Notes: generated by a model from the letters alone, not told the origin. Counted from the stretch's first letter, positions 24,431 to 37,036 are shown. The stretch is DNA of 64,000 nucleotides from Oehlia diaphana (GCA_003833135.1 QZLH01000378.1:28888-92887); one strand, 5' to 3'. Program-made: numbers and translations.

Positions 24431-24780
24431 AAAATTTCTCTTTAAACCAAGACTTTTATTTTACCTCTTTAAAATTTCTCTTTAAACCAAAACTTTTGTT
24501 TTACCTCTTCAAAATTTCTCTTTAAACCAAAACTTTTATTTTACCTCTTCAAAATTTCTCTTTAAACCAAAACTTTTATTTTACCTCGTCAAAATTTCTC
24601 TTTAAACCAAAACTTTTGTTTTACCTCTTCAAAATTTCTCTTTAAACCAAAACTTTTATTTTACCTCTTCAAAATTTCTCTTTAAACCAAAACTTTTATT
24701 TTACCTCTTCAAAATTTCCCTTTAAACCAAAACTTTTTTTACCTCGTCAAAATTTCTCATTAAACCAATTTTACCGCTTC
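24431..24780. repeat. 40-bp minisatellite, about nine units
   Basis: Seven units are exactly 40 bp and start at 24,431, 24,471, 24,511, 24,551, 24,591, 24,631 and 24,671. Two shortened or variant units follow to 24,780. Each unit begins aaaatttctctttaaaccaa and ends ttacctcttc. Divergence between units is only one or two bases, so the array is young. No coding frame runs through it. Confidence 0.95.
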
Positions 24781-24959
24781 AATATATATATATTAAATAA
24801 GTTTTATAAAATGATAGTATATAAATTAGAAATGTCATTAAATTGAGGTGACACATTTAACGGTATTTTTAAAGTTAATTAGTGACTTTACCATAATAGA
24901 TCCCAAAATGCTTATCCAATGTACGAAAAAGAACTTAAATAGTTCTGGCAGTATGAATC

Positions 24960-26301
24960 TTTGGAAAATTGAACTCAAAGACGAAATTTTCCGAAGAGGA
25001 ACAAATTAAAGAAAAGCTTGGTGGAATGAAGATGAGACCAATGACGAAATTTAGAGCTAAGGATAACTTTACACATGATTATCAACCTTCAAAGAGACTA
25101 GACGGCCGTCTTCAACAAGAGCGGAACTTGCTGCCATTTTTATAACACTACTCACGGCTCCTCTACATCGGTTCTTTGCATAACTTGTTAAAATATTACA
25201 CAAGGTTCTCCCGACTGCTAAAATACTGAAAACAGTGAAGGCCGGACCTTTACGCCCAACTCAACTGTCCATCATGTAACTCATCGGATACCGAAGATTT
25301 ATCGCTGCATTGCCCTAAATACCTCGCAGAATGGAAAACGATATACACCAATCTACGGGACGAAGCTGTGGAATTATTCTCGCGCACGTGCAACAAAAAT
25401 TCTATCACTGAGGACATAATACACCGAACCGTCATCAAATTGTTGGGAAGGGATGTTGAATCAAATGTTTTGATGATTTCCGTGACTTTGCAAGTCAAGC
25501 TCAAATACGACAGATCATGGTCGATAAAATTAGGAGATCTTTGAAATTATCAGCTACATCGGCGTAAATAGCAGCGGCGCAAAATTTACTCAAATTTATT
25601 CATTTCTTCAAAGATCTGATTTGGAAGAACAAGTGCGAACTCATCATCAGTTAGGAAAAAGCTCATAACATTATTCAAACGTCAAAGCACAACACTCGGG
25701 AGCGGGATGGTTCAAGTAGCCAAGATCAGAAACCGGCATTCTCGTTCATCTAGAGATGATGATGATATAGATGGTTATCAGCTGCGGTTACGTCACGACA
25801 GGAACGAACCGCTGCCAATTGACAGAACGATCTAGATTAAGGGCCGCGTATTCAATAATGGCGAGATCTTTAACAACATACATCAAATTGAATTTGATCC
25901 CGCATTGGGCATATCATGCAACGTCGAGTTTTAATCGACTGGCCATTACAGTCTAATCAATACTACACGGCCAACGCTCTAAAGGGATGAATTTTTTGGA
26001 GGAATAATTTTGGTCTAATTTTCATTTTCATTTTTATTTTTATATTTTATTTTTAAATTTATTCGATATGATATACATAGTAATGGAAATGGGTTATTTT
26101 CATTTTCATTGATATTTTTATTTTTGGTTTTAATATAGGCTTAGTATCATTTTTTAAATTTGTAATTCGTTAGCTTGGTAGCTATCCTTTTATTTTAATG
26201 TACGCATTTGGTTGGTCTTATGGGTGACCGTTAGTTGATAGAGCTTTTTGATGTATCAAAATCCTATTAATAAACGCGTCACGCGTACATTAAAAAAAAA
26301 A
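24960..26301 (+). mobile_element. Dead non-LTR retrotransposon (LINE), 3' part
   Basis: The plus strand contains a broken RNase H-like stretch (PSSTRAELAAIFITLL, from 25,106) and, after frame changes, a C-terminal zinc-binding segment CPSCNSSDTEDLSLHC followed by PKYLAEWKTIY and a longer tail to about 25,545. The rest, to about 26,290, reads as 3' untranslated sequence and ends in a short A-run at 26,292-26,301, the usual LINE 3' end. The reverse-transcriptase domain is missing and several frames are broken, so this is a truncated dead copy. Base composition over 25,080-25,960 is clearly richer in G+C than its neighbours. It directly abuts the 3' end of the Crinkler-like relic. Confidence 0.75.
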
Positions 26302-29056
26302 CTATATTTAAATTTACCAAAATCAACCCTATCATCAAGCTTCAACTTTTTAAGTCTCTCATCGCCAATGTTAAGCCCTTCTATCAAATCATCAACACTG
26401 TCAAAAGGACGTTCTCTGCGTTTAAGACATATGTTAGCACTCTCATTCTCATTGAAGCCAAGAAATGTAAGTGACTCAACAGGTGCCTGGATTAAGATAT
26501 ACTTTTCATTTGCTATGTAAAATAATAGAGAATACATTGGCAGATATTATGATCAAAAGAATTCCAATTACAAACATATCAGACGCAAATTGTGTTCGAC
26601 TTGCATATGTATATAGCAACAAATTTCTAGATTTTCGTCATTAAGAAACCCAAAGGTGTCCCAGCCGCATTAAGAAAGACACAAACAATGTATTTCTTGA
26701 TATTATCATTCTTCAGTAAATCAAGGTCAAGATAACCATTTCTTATTTCCTTCATGTTTTCATATTTCACTGGGTTTTTCTCGTAGGATTGAGAGACTAA
26801 ATAATATCAGATTGAAGTTTGAGATTGATGCGACTTTATATTAGACGAAATCTGTAAAACATAATACCTGGATATCGATGATTTAATTATACAATTTGAT
26901 ATCTTCAACATCAGGTAAGGCAACTTTAACATTCGGAATTGTATGGGAAAAAAGTGCACCCTTAAATAGGGTCTTTCAATCTTCTCATATCTAATAAACG
27001 AAAATGACTGAGGCGTAATGCCCCCAGTATTTGGCATTAAAATCCTCAAAATCCTGCCAATTCATCGGCTCATCATAACTTAACATGGATTTCCAATACA
27101 ACAATCCTTTATCACTAGAGTTATCAACGATTGCAGATGCCCATAAGTAAGGTAAGCGAATAAGGTAGTCATTATTCTTTATCGGAACCAGGTACACAAC
27201 TCCCATAGAACTAAGATCTTCATAGGTAAAGATCTTCTCTTCATTATACACATCATTTTTTTCCTCTGCTTTAACCACATCCATCTTTTTAACCGGCAGG
27301 CCCAATATGGCCTTTGCGAGAGGTACAGAAAAAGAACGTGAATTGTCAAGACCATATCTGAATTTGATATGAGCCATGATTTTCCAGATTTCCATGTAAA
27401 AGAGCTGTTTCTAGTTTTCCGCTTCTTATTCCTTTTATTTCTTCCGTCCTTTTTGATAATTGATCTTTAAAACGATCATAATAATTCTCCAATGTTCTCA
27501 CATGTCCGCCGACATCTTCAATACTTATTCGAAAATATGGATGCACGTCATCATCAAACAATTTCCTATTCTTACCAATATTGATTGAATCACTATCATT
27601 AAGTAAGCGTAGTGGAAGGAAAAGTGGTTCATGCACAGAACCTGAAATATAATTTTTTATGGGTCCTTTAATCGTTCCAGCCAGGATAGGAATGAAATAA
27701 ATGTTTGCAGGTGATTTACACATAGTTCCTCCAATGGATTTTATTAATTCATTACATGATTCATTTGCAAATCGTGCAAATGATTTAACTCGTCAATTCC
27801 AAGGACCAGAACCAGTAAAGGATAGAAGTTGCCCTTTGTTTAATAAAGTCAACATATACAACTCAGTGTCTAAGGTAAGTCAGCAACATTTGAACGTTTG
27901 CGAAGTGTATTAAAACTGGAAAAAGTGAAATTTCCAACAATGGGTAGCGGTTGGAAATACTCAAACAGAATACGTAGAGCAAGAGATGTATGGCCTTTCT
28001 CATCGCCAATTTTTCTAATTCTTATATCTTCAATATTAGCAGCGCTTCCATTCTCATAGGTGATGTTTATGACGACCAAGTTTGCAAGATTATTACGTAT
28101 TTTCTCTCAGATTCATTGATACAATGCCTAAGCAAGCTTTCGATTTCATCAAGAAATCTACTCTTTCCAGTTCAGTTCCACCAGATAAGACGAGAATCGG
28201 ATGAAAGTATTTATCATCCACATTACAATATTCAAATCGCTTCTTGATCCCAATTTTCGTTATGTTACCATTCCAGAGGGTATCGATGGAGCCTTCTTGT
28301 TGATGAAGTTCCAAAGGTTTTAAAGAGCTAAAATGTTTGTTCAATTTTAGCCAGAGGAGCCAAGAAACACATAATTGAAAAGATAACAAAGCTAAAAGAC
28401 ATACTCGGTTTTTACCACGTCCCAATGTGAATTGTTGTATTACTCGTAGATAGAAGTAACATCGTTCCAGTAATCCAGTTGGGACCTAGAACCAATAATA
28501 AGTAAGAGACTTGTTAGAGTTTTTTGATATCGTTCCAAACCAATAGATACTCGAAGTTATTTAACTAGAGATTATGTACCTTGTGAAACGCCTTACTGGG
28601 AGGGACCTGCTTTAACGCGAAAAAGAGATCAGACCAAATTCGATGCAAATATCTGGTTCGAGAGGTAAAACATTGGAAGACACTTACCAGTGGTGGGATT
28701 ATGGTGATGATGTGGATGTTAGATACTACAAAATTTTTATTGTCTAATTCATCTTTAAAATAGTCTTTAAACGGTTTATGAGGTTCCATTTCTTCTCCAT
28801 GAAGTTTTTGTACAATGTATTCTTCGTTAAAAACACTTTTTATATCTCTTCCTCACATTAACTTTCCAAAGTTTCATATCGCTAATATATTTAACATCTT
28901 CCTATCAGCGAGAAATTCCCTGAGAAGTGCAACGGGGAGTAATTCTTAGGGGGTATTTTATTTTACCAAACTCGACGAAACTTCCATTATCATTGTAAAT
29001 GGGAATTGGAATTAAACTATCGGTGTTTAGAAATAAACAATTGAATAATGCTTCCA
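26302..29056 (-). pseudogene. Decayed Crinkler-like P-loop protein gene, copy A
   Basis: Fragments in order on the minus strand: an N-terminal CRN-like start (ATG at 29,056; MEALFNCLFLNTDSL), KPFKDYFKDELDNKNFVVSN (near 28,700-28,790), SIDTLWNGN and VDDKYFHPILVLSGG (28,400-28,160) where the P-loop is lost to a frameshift, VVINITYENGSAANIEDIR, SLALRILFEYFQPL (28,079-27,870), NIYFIPILAGTIKGP, DVHPYFRISIEDVGGHVR (27,723-27,346), SFSVPLAKAILGLPVKK, YLIRLPYLWASAIV (27,395-26,991), then GFLNDENLEICC and ICLKRRERPFDSVDDLIE to 26,302. The family matches the RHS/Crinkler-type P-loop proteins expanded in Rhizophagus; Crinklers are secreted or host-targeted effectors in some organisms, though a role here is unknown. 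There are many frameshifts. The LINE abuts its 3' end. Confidence 0.7.
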
Positions 29057-30039
29057 TTACAGTGAGATTTCTATAAAAATGAACGAACGTAAGTTAAAAG
29101 AAAGAAGTAAGTTAAAAAGAAGTTTGAAAGAATTTTTTGAGGGTATATATAGTATATACTTACTGAATTTATCCTTGATTAGTAGCTTATAATGATACTT
29201 CGAAAAATAATTTAAAAAGTAAAAGAATTAATTTATCAAGTGATTAATATTGTTTGCATGAAAAATTCACTGAGTATTTATATCATGAAAAAGTAAATTA
29301 TGTTACGCAATTTTTCGGTACCTGATTTACTCATATAAGATAATCTTCAATTGTCCTCACCGTCGAAGTAGATTCTTCTGATAGTTTAGTTTGATTTTTT
29401 ATTTACTTTTTCAATATTGTATTGTTTATAAATTTTTGTGTTCGCTAACTATTACTGTTTAATAAAAATAAAAATAAAGATAATCTTCAATTGTCCGTTA
29501 CATAAAATATATATACATAAAGGTTTCTGTATCAATTATAAAATTTACTTTCACTTTATATCTACAATAAAACATCACTATACAATTTATTTAAATCTTT
29601 ATTATTTACTTTTTTTGATGATTCATAAATTAATGAAGAGAATTTATAATAGTGTCCTTGTTTAATTTATATTAGGGATAATCTTCTCTTTCGTAATAAA
29701 CTATGATGAAACATAATGAGAAGAGTCCACTTTTTTCACATGATTAATTTTCCAATATGTCTATAAAATTTTACAATTTACATCTTGTACGAGAGAAATT
29801 AAAAAAAAAAATTTTGTTAGCGTCACGCATAGATCTTTAATTTTGTCTATTTATTCATTTTACGTAATTTTTAAACTTGTTATTTTACACATGTCACGTA
29901 TTAATTTTATTACATACTAAAAACAACTGATAAATGAAGTACTATATATAATACATTTTATCAATTAACTCTTTCAGTAACATGAGTTTTAAATCGACGG
30001 GTCTTAGGTGCTAATAATAATTTGTCCTTATTGATGCTA
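29057..30039. other. Intergenic
   Basis: A/T-rich upstream region of the Crinkler-like relic. The phrase agataatcttcaattgtcc occurs twice (near 29,339 and 29,480). No gene seen. Confidence 0.55.
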
Positions 30040-30800
30040 TTTTTAGGGTATGTGTGGTAGCGAGTGCAGTTGCAGTTATGGTGGCAGTATTAGTTGTAGT
30101 AATCGACGAAATCCTTATTAATCAAGGTCTCGTTAAAGGAAACCATGATAGGACTTTTTCTTTCACTCCCAGGCCGTTTACATTTAATCAAACTAGAATT
30201 TAAGTTAGAAAATAATTTATAAGTATATAATTTTTGAATAAATAAATTAATGTAAAATAGCTTTTTTTTTCTCGATCATAAACTTGTTTTAAATCCTATA
30301 AAATTTTAACTCTTGAGAATTAATCCAAAGAAAATGACTTTCAAGATAATTTCGTCCTTTTTTTTTTTAATATATATATATATATATAAACTAAGTATGG
30401 ACTACGATTTTATTGAACTTATATTATCAGAAATTTTGTCAAGGAGAAAGGAATCGACAATTGGAAGTATACGTTAACGAAAAAAAGTATTTTAAGGAAA
30501 AGTGGATGAATGAACAATCTCCTTTTGAAAATACTTGAATGTTTCTTAGATAAAAATATATATTAAATCCTTTATTTATTATATGCATATATGATTCTAA
30601 GCGATATAAATGTAAGTTTCTGACGTGTTTAAACATGATGCTAATTTGCTTATGATTATGTATATTATTTGACCAATTATTTTTTAACGTCACTTTATTT
30701 ATTATAGTAGGCTAAACTCTAAAGTGTCCCAAGTCGAAATTTCTTTTCTTTAAAAATACTAACTTTCCTGTCAATTTATATTTTTTATATTATTGAAGAT
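30040..30800. repeat. Segmental duplicate A (Thr/Ala relic and flank)
   Basis: Shares long interrupted identity, in the same orientation, with 44,620-45,960. Examples are agttgcagttatggtggca, aatcgacgaaatcc, ccttattaatcaa, atttaatcaaactagaattt-like, atccaaagaaaatgactttc and gaatgaacaat. Read on the minus strand it contains the remnant of a Thr/Ala-rich tract that is longer in the second copy. The gene is too decayed here to define. Confidence 0.75.
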
Positions 30801-31538
30801 CAAAGACATTTAGGATTCATTTAATTCATTTTTAACATACATAACATACATGCATGATTGCAATTCTATTAATCTATTTTAGGCGGTAAAAAAAATTAAT
30901 GAAATTATTATATATTACATATACTGTATTACTATATTAGTACAATAAATACGAGCATAACAATTGCCCAGAAAATTCTTTTCATTGATTGGTGATTGAG
31001 TTGGTCAAAAACTAGTTAATTATCAAATATGGTAGTATTTATTCAGTCAGTATATAAAATATATTATATATTATGTATGATTTATATATATATATATCAT
31101 ATATGTATGTACAAATGATTCCCTTCAATCCTTCAATTATAATTTTATTTCTATTTAGAAAATCCGTAAAACTTAAATAAACTAGTTGGTGATGGTTATA
31201 TATTTGAAATAACTTTCCTTTGATAAGATGTTGTTACACATTCACTCCTGCGGCTCGGTTATATTTCAAAGCTTCAAAAATGCGATGGGATAGTAAATAG
31301 AAAAAATTATTAACCATTATGCGTCAACTTTTTCATCTTTTTTTTTTTTTTTTTTTATATATATATACATTCCTGTGCCCCTAATTATGTTCACTCTTTT
31401 TAGGAGCTCAAATTGTGTCAGAGAATTTGAGAATTTACGGTGGTTATTTTTTTTTTAACAAAAACTTTTTTTAAGGTAATTAGTTTTATATTAGCATTAA
31501 AAGATAAAAATTTCGCTATTACGTATAAATATTTAAAT
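30801..31538. other. Intergenic upstream of kinase-like copy A
   Basis: A/T-rich with (ta)n near 31,060-31,100 and a T-run near 31,338-31,356. No gene seen. It should include the former promoter of the kinase-like pseudogene. Confidence 0.55.
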
Positions 31539-32983
31539 ATGTCAACTTTTAGTCCACTTTTCAATTTAACAATGGAAGAAGATTATTGTCAAGAAAATAA
31601 ATTTATTCCAAGAGAACTTGAAATCTGTCCAGAATGTGGTAAACCTAGAATCTCTTGCAGATGGTGTAAAGATTGTGAAACAAATTCCATGAAGGAAAAC
31701 TTTCTTTATTGGACATCTGAGAATAAAGAGATTGATGAATTAATCCGTCATACTCAACTTAATGCCTCTCAAACTTGCGATTATTTGGAGTGGATCCCGT
31801 TCGAAAAATTTGATTTTGTAAAAAACATTGGTAGCGGTGGTGGATTTAGTAGTATTTATTCAGCAGTTTGGATGGAAGGGCCAAGATGGGTTTGGGCTGA
31901 TGATTTACAAGAATGGACTAGAGCCGGTCTGACAAACGTTGCTTTGAAACGTCTTGATAATTCACAGAATATTACAAGTTCTTACATTGATTAGGTAATT
32001 AATCATGTTAAATACGGTGGTATACCGGTTGCTATTACCGGTTGCTATTTTATTTTTTCATGAAAAAGAACATATAAATATCAAAGATTTTTATATATGG
32101 TAGTCGCTTCTTAAATCCTATCTGTAGAAAGTACAACGCCTCTTAAATTATACGATATTCATTGCATTTATTTTTAATTTTAGATTAAAGCATATCACAA
32201 GTGTTTACAATCGGTTTTATTGGCAGACACATTTGGAATTACGAAAGATTCAACATCTAATTATATGATTGTTATGAAATACTACAAAAACGGCAACTTG
32301 TATCAATACCTTGATCGTTCCAATGGAATCCTTTCTTGGATTAATATAATCGATATATTATGGGGAATCGCTAGAGGGCTTGAAAAGATTCATGCTGAAG
32401 GAAAAGTTCATAGAAACCTTCATGGAGGAAATTTACTTGTTGATGAAAAATTTTTGATAGGTACTCGTATTGCTGATGTGGGTCTTCATGGTCCATGTTA
32501 TTACCATGAAAATAAAAACATATATGGGGTTTTACCATATATTGCGCCAGAAGTTTACGTGGTGAAGATTATAATACTGCTTCTGATATATATTCATTTG
32601 GTATTATCATGAATACATTTTCAAATGGAAAAAGACCTTGGTATAATAGAGCTCATGATATTAATTTAGCGAAAAGCATTTGTGATGATGAAAGGCTTGA
32701 AATTCCAGAGGATACACCAAAATTTTATGCAGAATTAATGCAACAATGTTGGGACAATGATCCGGAAAAACGTCCAACTGCTTCTTACTTGAATGAAAAA
32801 TTAGGAGAATGGATCGCATTAGTTTGTAATAATCAAAATCCTTCAAAAATTTTTGATGAATATTCTATTGCTGAAAATAGGAGACAAATAATAATTTCTC
32901 AATTACCTAAAAAAAATACTCATCCAGAGATACATCCAGAAGCGTATTACACAAGTAGACATTTGTGCTTTTTGGATTCTTAG
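31539..32983 (+). pseudogene. Kinase-like gene, copy A, inactivated
   Basis: Exon 1 (ATG at 31,539, or 31,572 by alignment with copy B) encodes the N-terminal CPECGKPR...WCKDCE module, then the start of a kinase fold (KNIGSGGGFSSIYSAVW, with an extra Gly, and VALKRLDNSQ). The last codon before the intron donor is TAG (31,992-31,994) where copy B has CAG, a nonsense change. Exon 2 starts at 32,184 and reads well up to the APE motif. There, loss of one T near 32,557 shifts the frame, and the remainder (SFGIIMNTFSNGKRPW, CWDNDPEKRPTAS) resumes in the next frame to the stop at 32,983. The catalytic-loop sequence is VHRNLHGGNLL, with Asn in place of the HRD Asp, as in copy B. Confidence 0.88.
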
Positions 32984-33226
32984 TGATTATCAGTTAGTTA
33001 TAATTTAATTTTTTTGATTTGTATTTTACATATAATTTTATTAATAAAAAACATTAAAAAAGTTTATTTAATTCTCAATTGTGTAATAATTTTATATTTA
33101 ATTTTCTATAAGTACAATATGACATCGTATACAAAAAAATATCGTACTATAAAAATTTTCCAAATTGAGCTAAAATCATAAATGTTCTTGAAATGTGTAT
33201 TCATTTTTTTTGCTATGATGCCGATA
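32984..33226. other. Intergenic, 3' of kinase-like copy A
   Basis: No gene seen; ordinary A/T-rich 3' flank. Confidence 0.6.
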
Positions 33227-33694
33227 CTCGACAATCACGTGATTTTGTTTCAATTTTCTGAGCCGATTCCATTTCATGTGATCCGGAATTCAGCCAATAA
33301 AAAACCGGGATTTTTTTGAAAATTTTTTATTACAAACAAGAAGAAAAAGGAGATTTCAGCAATAAATCGCAACTACCATTTCATAAAAGTCATACATTGA
33401 TAAAAATTTTTTTTTTATATTTGATTCATTTATGATCATTCGGGCTGGCATTATTATCACAATGCATGGAGTCGGCCCGAATTATCATAAGTTCTGGCCA
33501 ACATATTTTGTTTCAAATTTGGGCCGATCATATGAAAATTATGCAATTTCAAATGCTTATTTTATGTAGTTCTTCTTTTAAAAATCTGACCGGTAATTTG
33601 ATAGAGCTTACCTCAGTTACCAGTTTATTTTTTCTAAATTGTATTTTTTTTAAGGAGTTGAAAGATTTTTGAGTGTCACATTTTTATTGTCGAG
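33227..33694. mobile_element. Possible 468-bp TA-flanked inverted-repeat element
   Basis: ctcgacaat at 33,227-33,235 and its exact complement attgtcgag at 33,686-33,694 are each bordered by TA. With the flanking TA the inverted match is about 12 bp. Inner homology between the ends is weak and there is no empty site to compare, so this is only a candidate. No transposase frame is present. Confidence 0.35.
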
Positions 33695-35953
33695 TATAGA
33701 CTTCCGGCAACATATAAAAAATTTTTTTATAATTTCGTTTTATGTTTTACTTGGTGTCCAGCGGTGATCTTACACATAAAATTTTAACGATTTTGTTTGT
33801 CTACTTTTATTTACAGCCTACATATTAACCCAAAGGTCAAGATATTTGTATACTTAAGATTCTATCAATTACATCATTTTATTTATGCGTGAACAAACTA
33901 CTCTCTCTGGTTCTACTATACGTTCATAGGCACGTGATTTATTTAATAATGATATAATGTAAATATCTGATTATTTGATTAATTGATAATGAAAATAAAT
34001 AAATAAATAATAAATGATAATAATAAAGCGCGGTAAAAGAAATTTTTAGGATCGACAAAAAAAATTTAAATTTATCCACGCGAAAAAAAAAAATCATACA
34101 CAAATACAATATTTGAATGGATACCATAGATCAGTTTAATAATATTAGAGAAAAATAAAAAATAATTAACCGTTACATTGAATTAACTTATAAAATTCAT
34201 ATTTTAATAAAATTAAATGAATTACTCGAGGCGATCTGCGTATTGTTACAAAAAAATAATTCAAATGTGATTTTATCCATACAGGTAATTTGACCTTCTC
34301 ACTTAACCATAAAAAGGTGATTGAATAAAGTAATGAAATTAAGAAAGAAAAAATTTAGTACTGCTTTTCTATATGAATACCGTACCTATCTAGCCTCATA
34401 AAAATTAAATGTGTATAATAGAGTAATTTTATATTAAAATGGTGCACTTAATTTGATAAAATCAAGAAATATTTAATATATTTAATAAAACTATTTTATT
34501 ATTATCATTATTTTATTAACTTGGATATCTTCGATTTACCTTTTTTGCTATTTGAGAAATTTGAGGCTGAAAAAAAATTTGCACATAATCATAATTTGGA
34601 TAGATTAAATTATTTTGTAATCTCGGACCAACCGTTTTAGAATATATTACATAAGAATATAGTTTAGATAGTGATTTAAATAGTACTCAAAGGTGATTAT
34701 TATAATAATTAAAAATTACGAATAATTTATATCTATTTCTATAGATTATTTTCGTTACTCAAAAATCCTTTAAGTAGAATTGATCTTGAATACAACCGTA
34801 AATTCTGCAATTTAAGAAAACGTAATTACAGATTTTAATTTGATAACTTTATTCTTTTTTTAACTAAAATGGGGAAGCATATAAAATTCAGATTAAAGAA
34901 CTAAATGAGTTTAAATTTGTTAATTTATCGAGAAAAATCTGATACTGAAAATTTAATATTGTGATACGAATCAACTTAGTTTTTTAACTAGATAAGTAAA
35001 CTCAATTGTGTTTATTTTCGTTTATATGTGTAAAAGCAAATAAAATACGATAAGAAATTGTGTTTTCTTTGTTCCATTTGAAAGTCAGTAACCATGATTT
35101 GGATTTTCCGAAATTGTTAACCAATAAAAATGCTTCATATTTAAATCACATGAATTTTAAATTACACAACGTAATGTTTTACATGAATCTTTTCAAGCCT
35201 TAACGCTCAACTACTATAGTAAGAAATAAACTATAATATGGTTCAAAAAAAAAAAATTCATATAAAGTTGAAGAAAGTATATCTTGACGACGGACGCGTT
35301 TTTAAATCTCATATTAACGATATTCTATTAGGACGCAATAAAAAAAGGAAACCCAAATGATAATTTAATTTCCAATATAATAATTGTACATGTCAAGATA
35401 CATGTTTGCTTTATAAATTCTTTTTTTTAAAAAATGAGACATTGCTCGAACCAAAATGAACTAACTTGATATATAAATAAATACACAATACAATTTATTT
35501 TTTAATATATGAAGGTTTGACGCTAAATTTTTTAAATTTTTTTATTATAGAAATCAAAATCCGCGCGCTGCATCAAATTAAATATGAGAACCAATTTCTT
35601 AACTTTAAAATATCGACTATTAAAAACTTTTTGAATTTAAATTTTAAATAGAATACTAAAGAAGGTTCTCATATCCAAAATCTTATTTTAACCCTAGATT
35701 CTAGATCTTAGATTCATCTTTTAATCCTTTTCAATAATTCTATCAAATAAATATTTAACAAAATTTCAATTTTTACCAATCATTTCTTATTATCTGTATA
35801 TACTAAAGTTTGTTAATTTAATAGTGAGAAATGTAAATAGGATAGTATTTATTTTGTGGATTTAAATTGAAATCCCAAATGTTTTTCGCCCTAAATCTGT
35901 TAAAAAGCCTCTTAATATTTTCAAAAAAAAAAAATTAAAATATGATTGTAAAG
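33695..35953. other. Long gene-free stretch
   Basis: About 2.3 kb of A/T-rich sequence on which I find no gene, RNA or clear repeat on either strand. Confidence 0.55.
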
Positions 35954-36011
35954 ATCTTAAACTAGAATCGAACTAGTCAAAGCATAGACATGCTCTCCAC
36001 CAGGATAAGAT
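35954..36011 (-). tRNA. Truncated tRNA-like relic (no usable anticodon)
   Basis: On the minus strand a perfect 5-bp T-arm (actag-ttcgatt-ctagt) is followed by ttaagat, which pairs in six of seven positions with atcttat at the 5' end, an acceptor stem. Between them lies ggtggagagca, the usual D-loop/D-stem wording. Only about 14 bases separate the D-arm from the T-arm, so most of the anticodon arm is missing and the total is 58 nt rather than about 73. A T-run (Pol III-type terminator) follows downstream on the minus strand at about 35,921-35,935. It could be a tRNA pseudogene or the head of a SINE. Confidence 0.4.
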
Positions 36012-36290
36012 TTAAAAAAAAATTCTGTTTGCTTAATCTTTTAAACATAGGAGAAAGAAAAAAAAACAGAAAAAGAAGAGAAACACCTTAAAATATGGAA
36101 GAAATCTAGAGATATGACCTCAAACGCCAATCGGCAAACTCAGAGGGATGCTATGGCTGACCAGCCGGAAGACAGGGGCATATGCTATGGGTTTATCACG
36201 TTTCCAATAAACCAAGGTCGTCTACAGTCACGTTATGTATATTATATTATACAATGGTCTAGAAAGTTCAACCATCTTCATTATACTGGT
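36012..36290. other. Sequence left of the assembly gap
   Basis: Contains a short open frame (36,114-36,302) with no domain I recognise. Its last part runs into the repeat that borders the gap. It is probably repetitive DNA rather than a gene. Confidence 0.5.
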
Positions 36291-36352
36291 GACCAGATGT
36301 AAAACCTAGACATCACCAGAAATAATGGGCGTTTTTACTAATAAAACTGCAA
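36291..36352. repeat. Direct repeat left of assembly gap
   Basis: A roughly 61-bp sequence starting gaccagatgtaaaacctaga recurs at 36,954-37,014 with about four differences. The gap between the copies is probably a tandem array that the assembler could not resolve. Confidence 0.85.
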
Positions 36353-36936
36353 NNNNNNNNNNNNNNNNNNNNNNNNNNNNNNNNNNNNNNNNNNNNNNNN
36401 NNNNNNNNNNNNNNNNNNNNNNNNNNNNNNNNNNNNNNNNNNNNNNNNNNNNNNNNNNNNNNNNNNNNNNNNNNNNNNNNNNNNNNNNNNNNNNNNNNNN
36501 NNNNNNNNNNNNNNNNNNNNNNNNNNNNNNNNNNNNNNNNNNNNNNNNNNNNNNNNNNNNNNNNNNNNNNNNNNNNNNNNNNNNNNNNNNNNNNNNNNNN
36601 NNNNNNNNNNNNNNNNNNNNNNNNNNNNNNNNNNNNNNNNNNNNNNNNNNNNNNNNNNNNNNNNNNNNNNNNNNNNNNNNNNNNNNNNNNNNNNNNNNNN
36701 NNNNNNNNNNNNNNNNNNNNNNNNNNNNNNNNNNNNNNNNNNNNNNNNNNNNNNNNNNNNNNNNNNNNNNNNNNNNNNNNNNNNNNNNNNNNNNNNNNNN
36801 NNNNNNNNNNNNNNNNNNNNNNNNNNNNNNNNNNNNNNNNNNNNNNNNNNNNNNNNNNNNNNNNNNNNNNNNNNNNNNNNNNNNNNNNNNNNNNNNNNNN
36901 NNNNNNNNNNNNNNNNNNNNNNNNNNNNNNNNNNNN
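36353..36936. other. Assembly gap (584 N)
   Basis: A run of N. Any reading frame crossing it is meaningless. The flanking direct repeats indicate unresolved repeats. Confidence 1.
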
Positions 36937-36953
36937 ACCTCGTTACGCGTGAC

Positions 36954-37014
36954 GACCAGATGTAAAACCTAGACATCGTCAGGAAATGGGCGTTTTTACT
37001 AATAAAACTGCAAA
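36954..37014. repeat. Direct repeat right of assembly gap
   Basis: Second copy of the 36,291-36,352 repeat, in the same orientation. Confidence 0.85.
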
Positions 37015-37036
37015 ACAAACTCTTTTTGTACGAGAG

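Noticed and set aside
27701..27913. 70-codon plus-strand frame
   Set aside because: Antisense shadow of the Crinkler-like relic, whose minus-strand text is coherent here.
36325..36972. 215-codon frame across the gap, and its minus-strand partner
   Set aside because: Made almost entirely of N.
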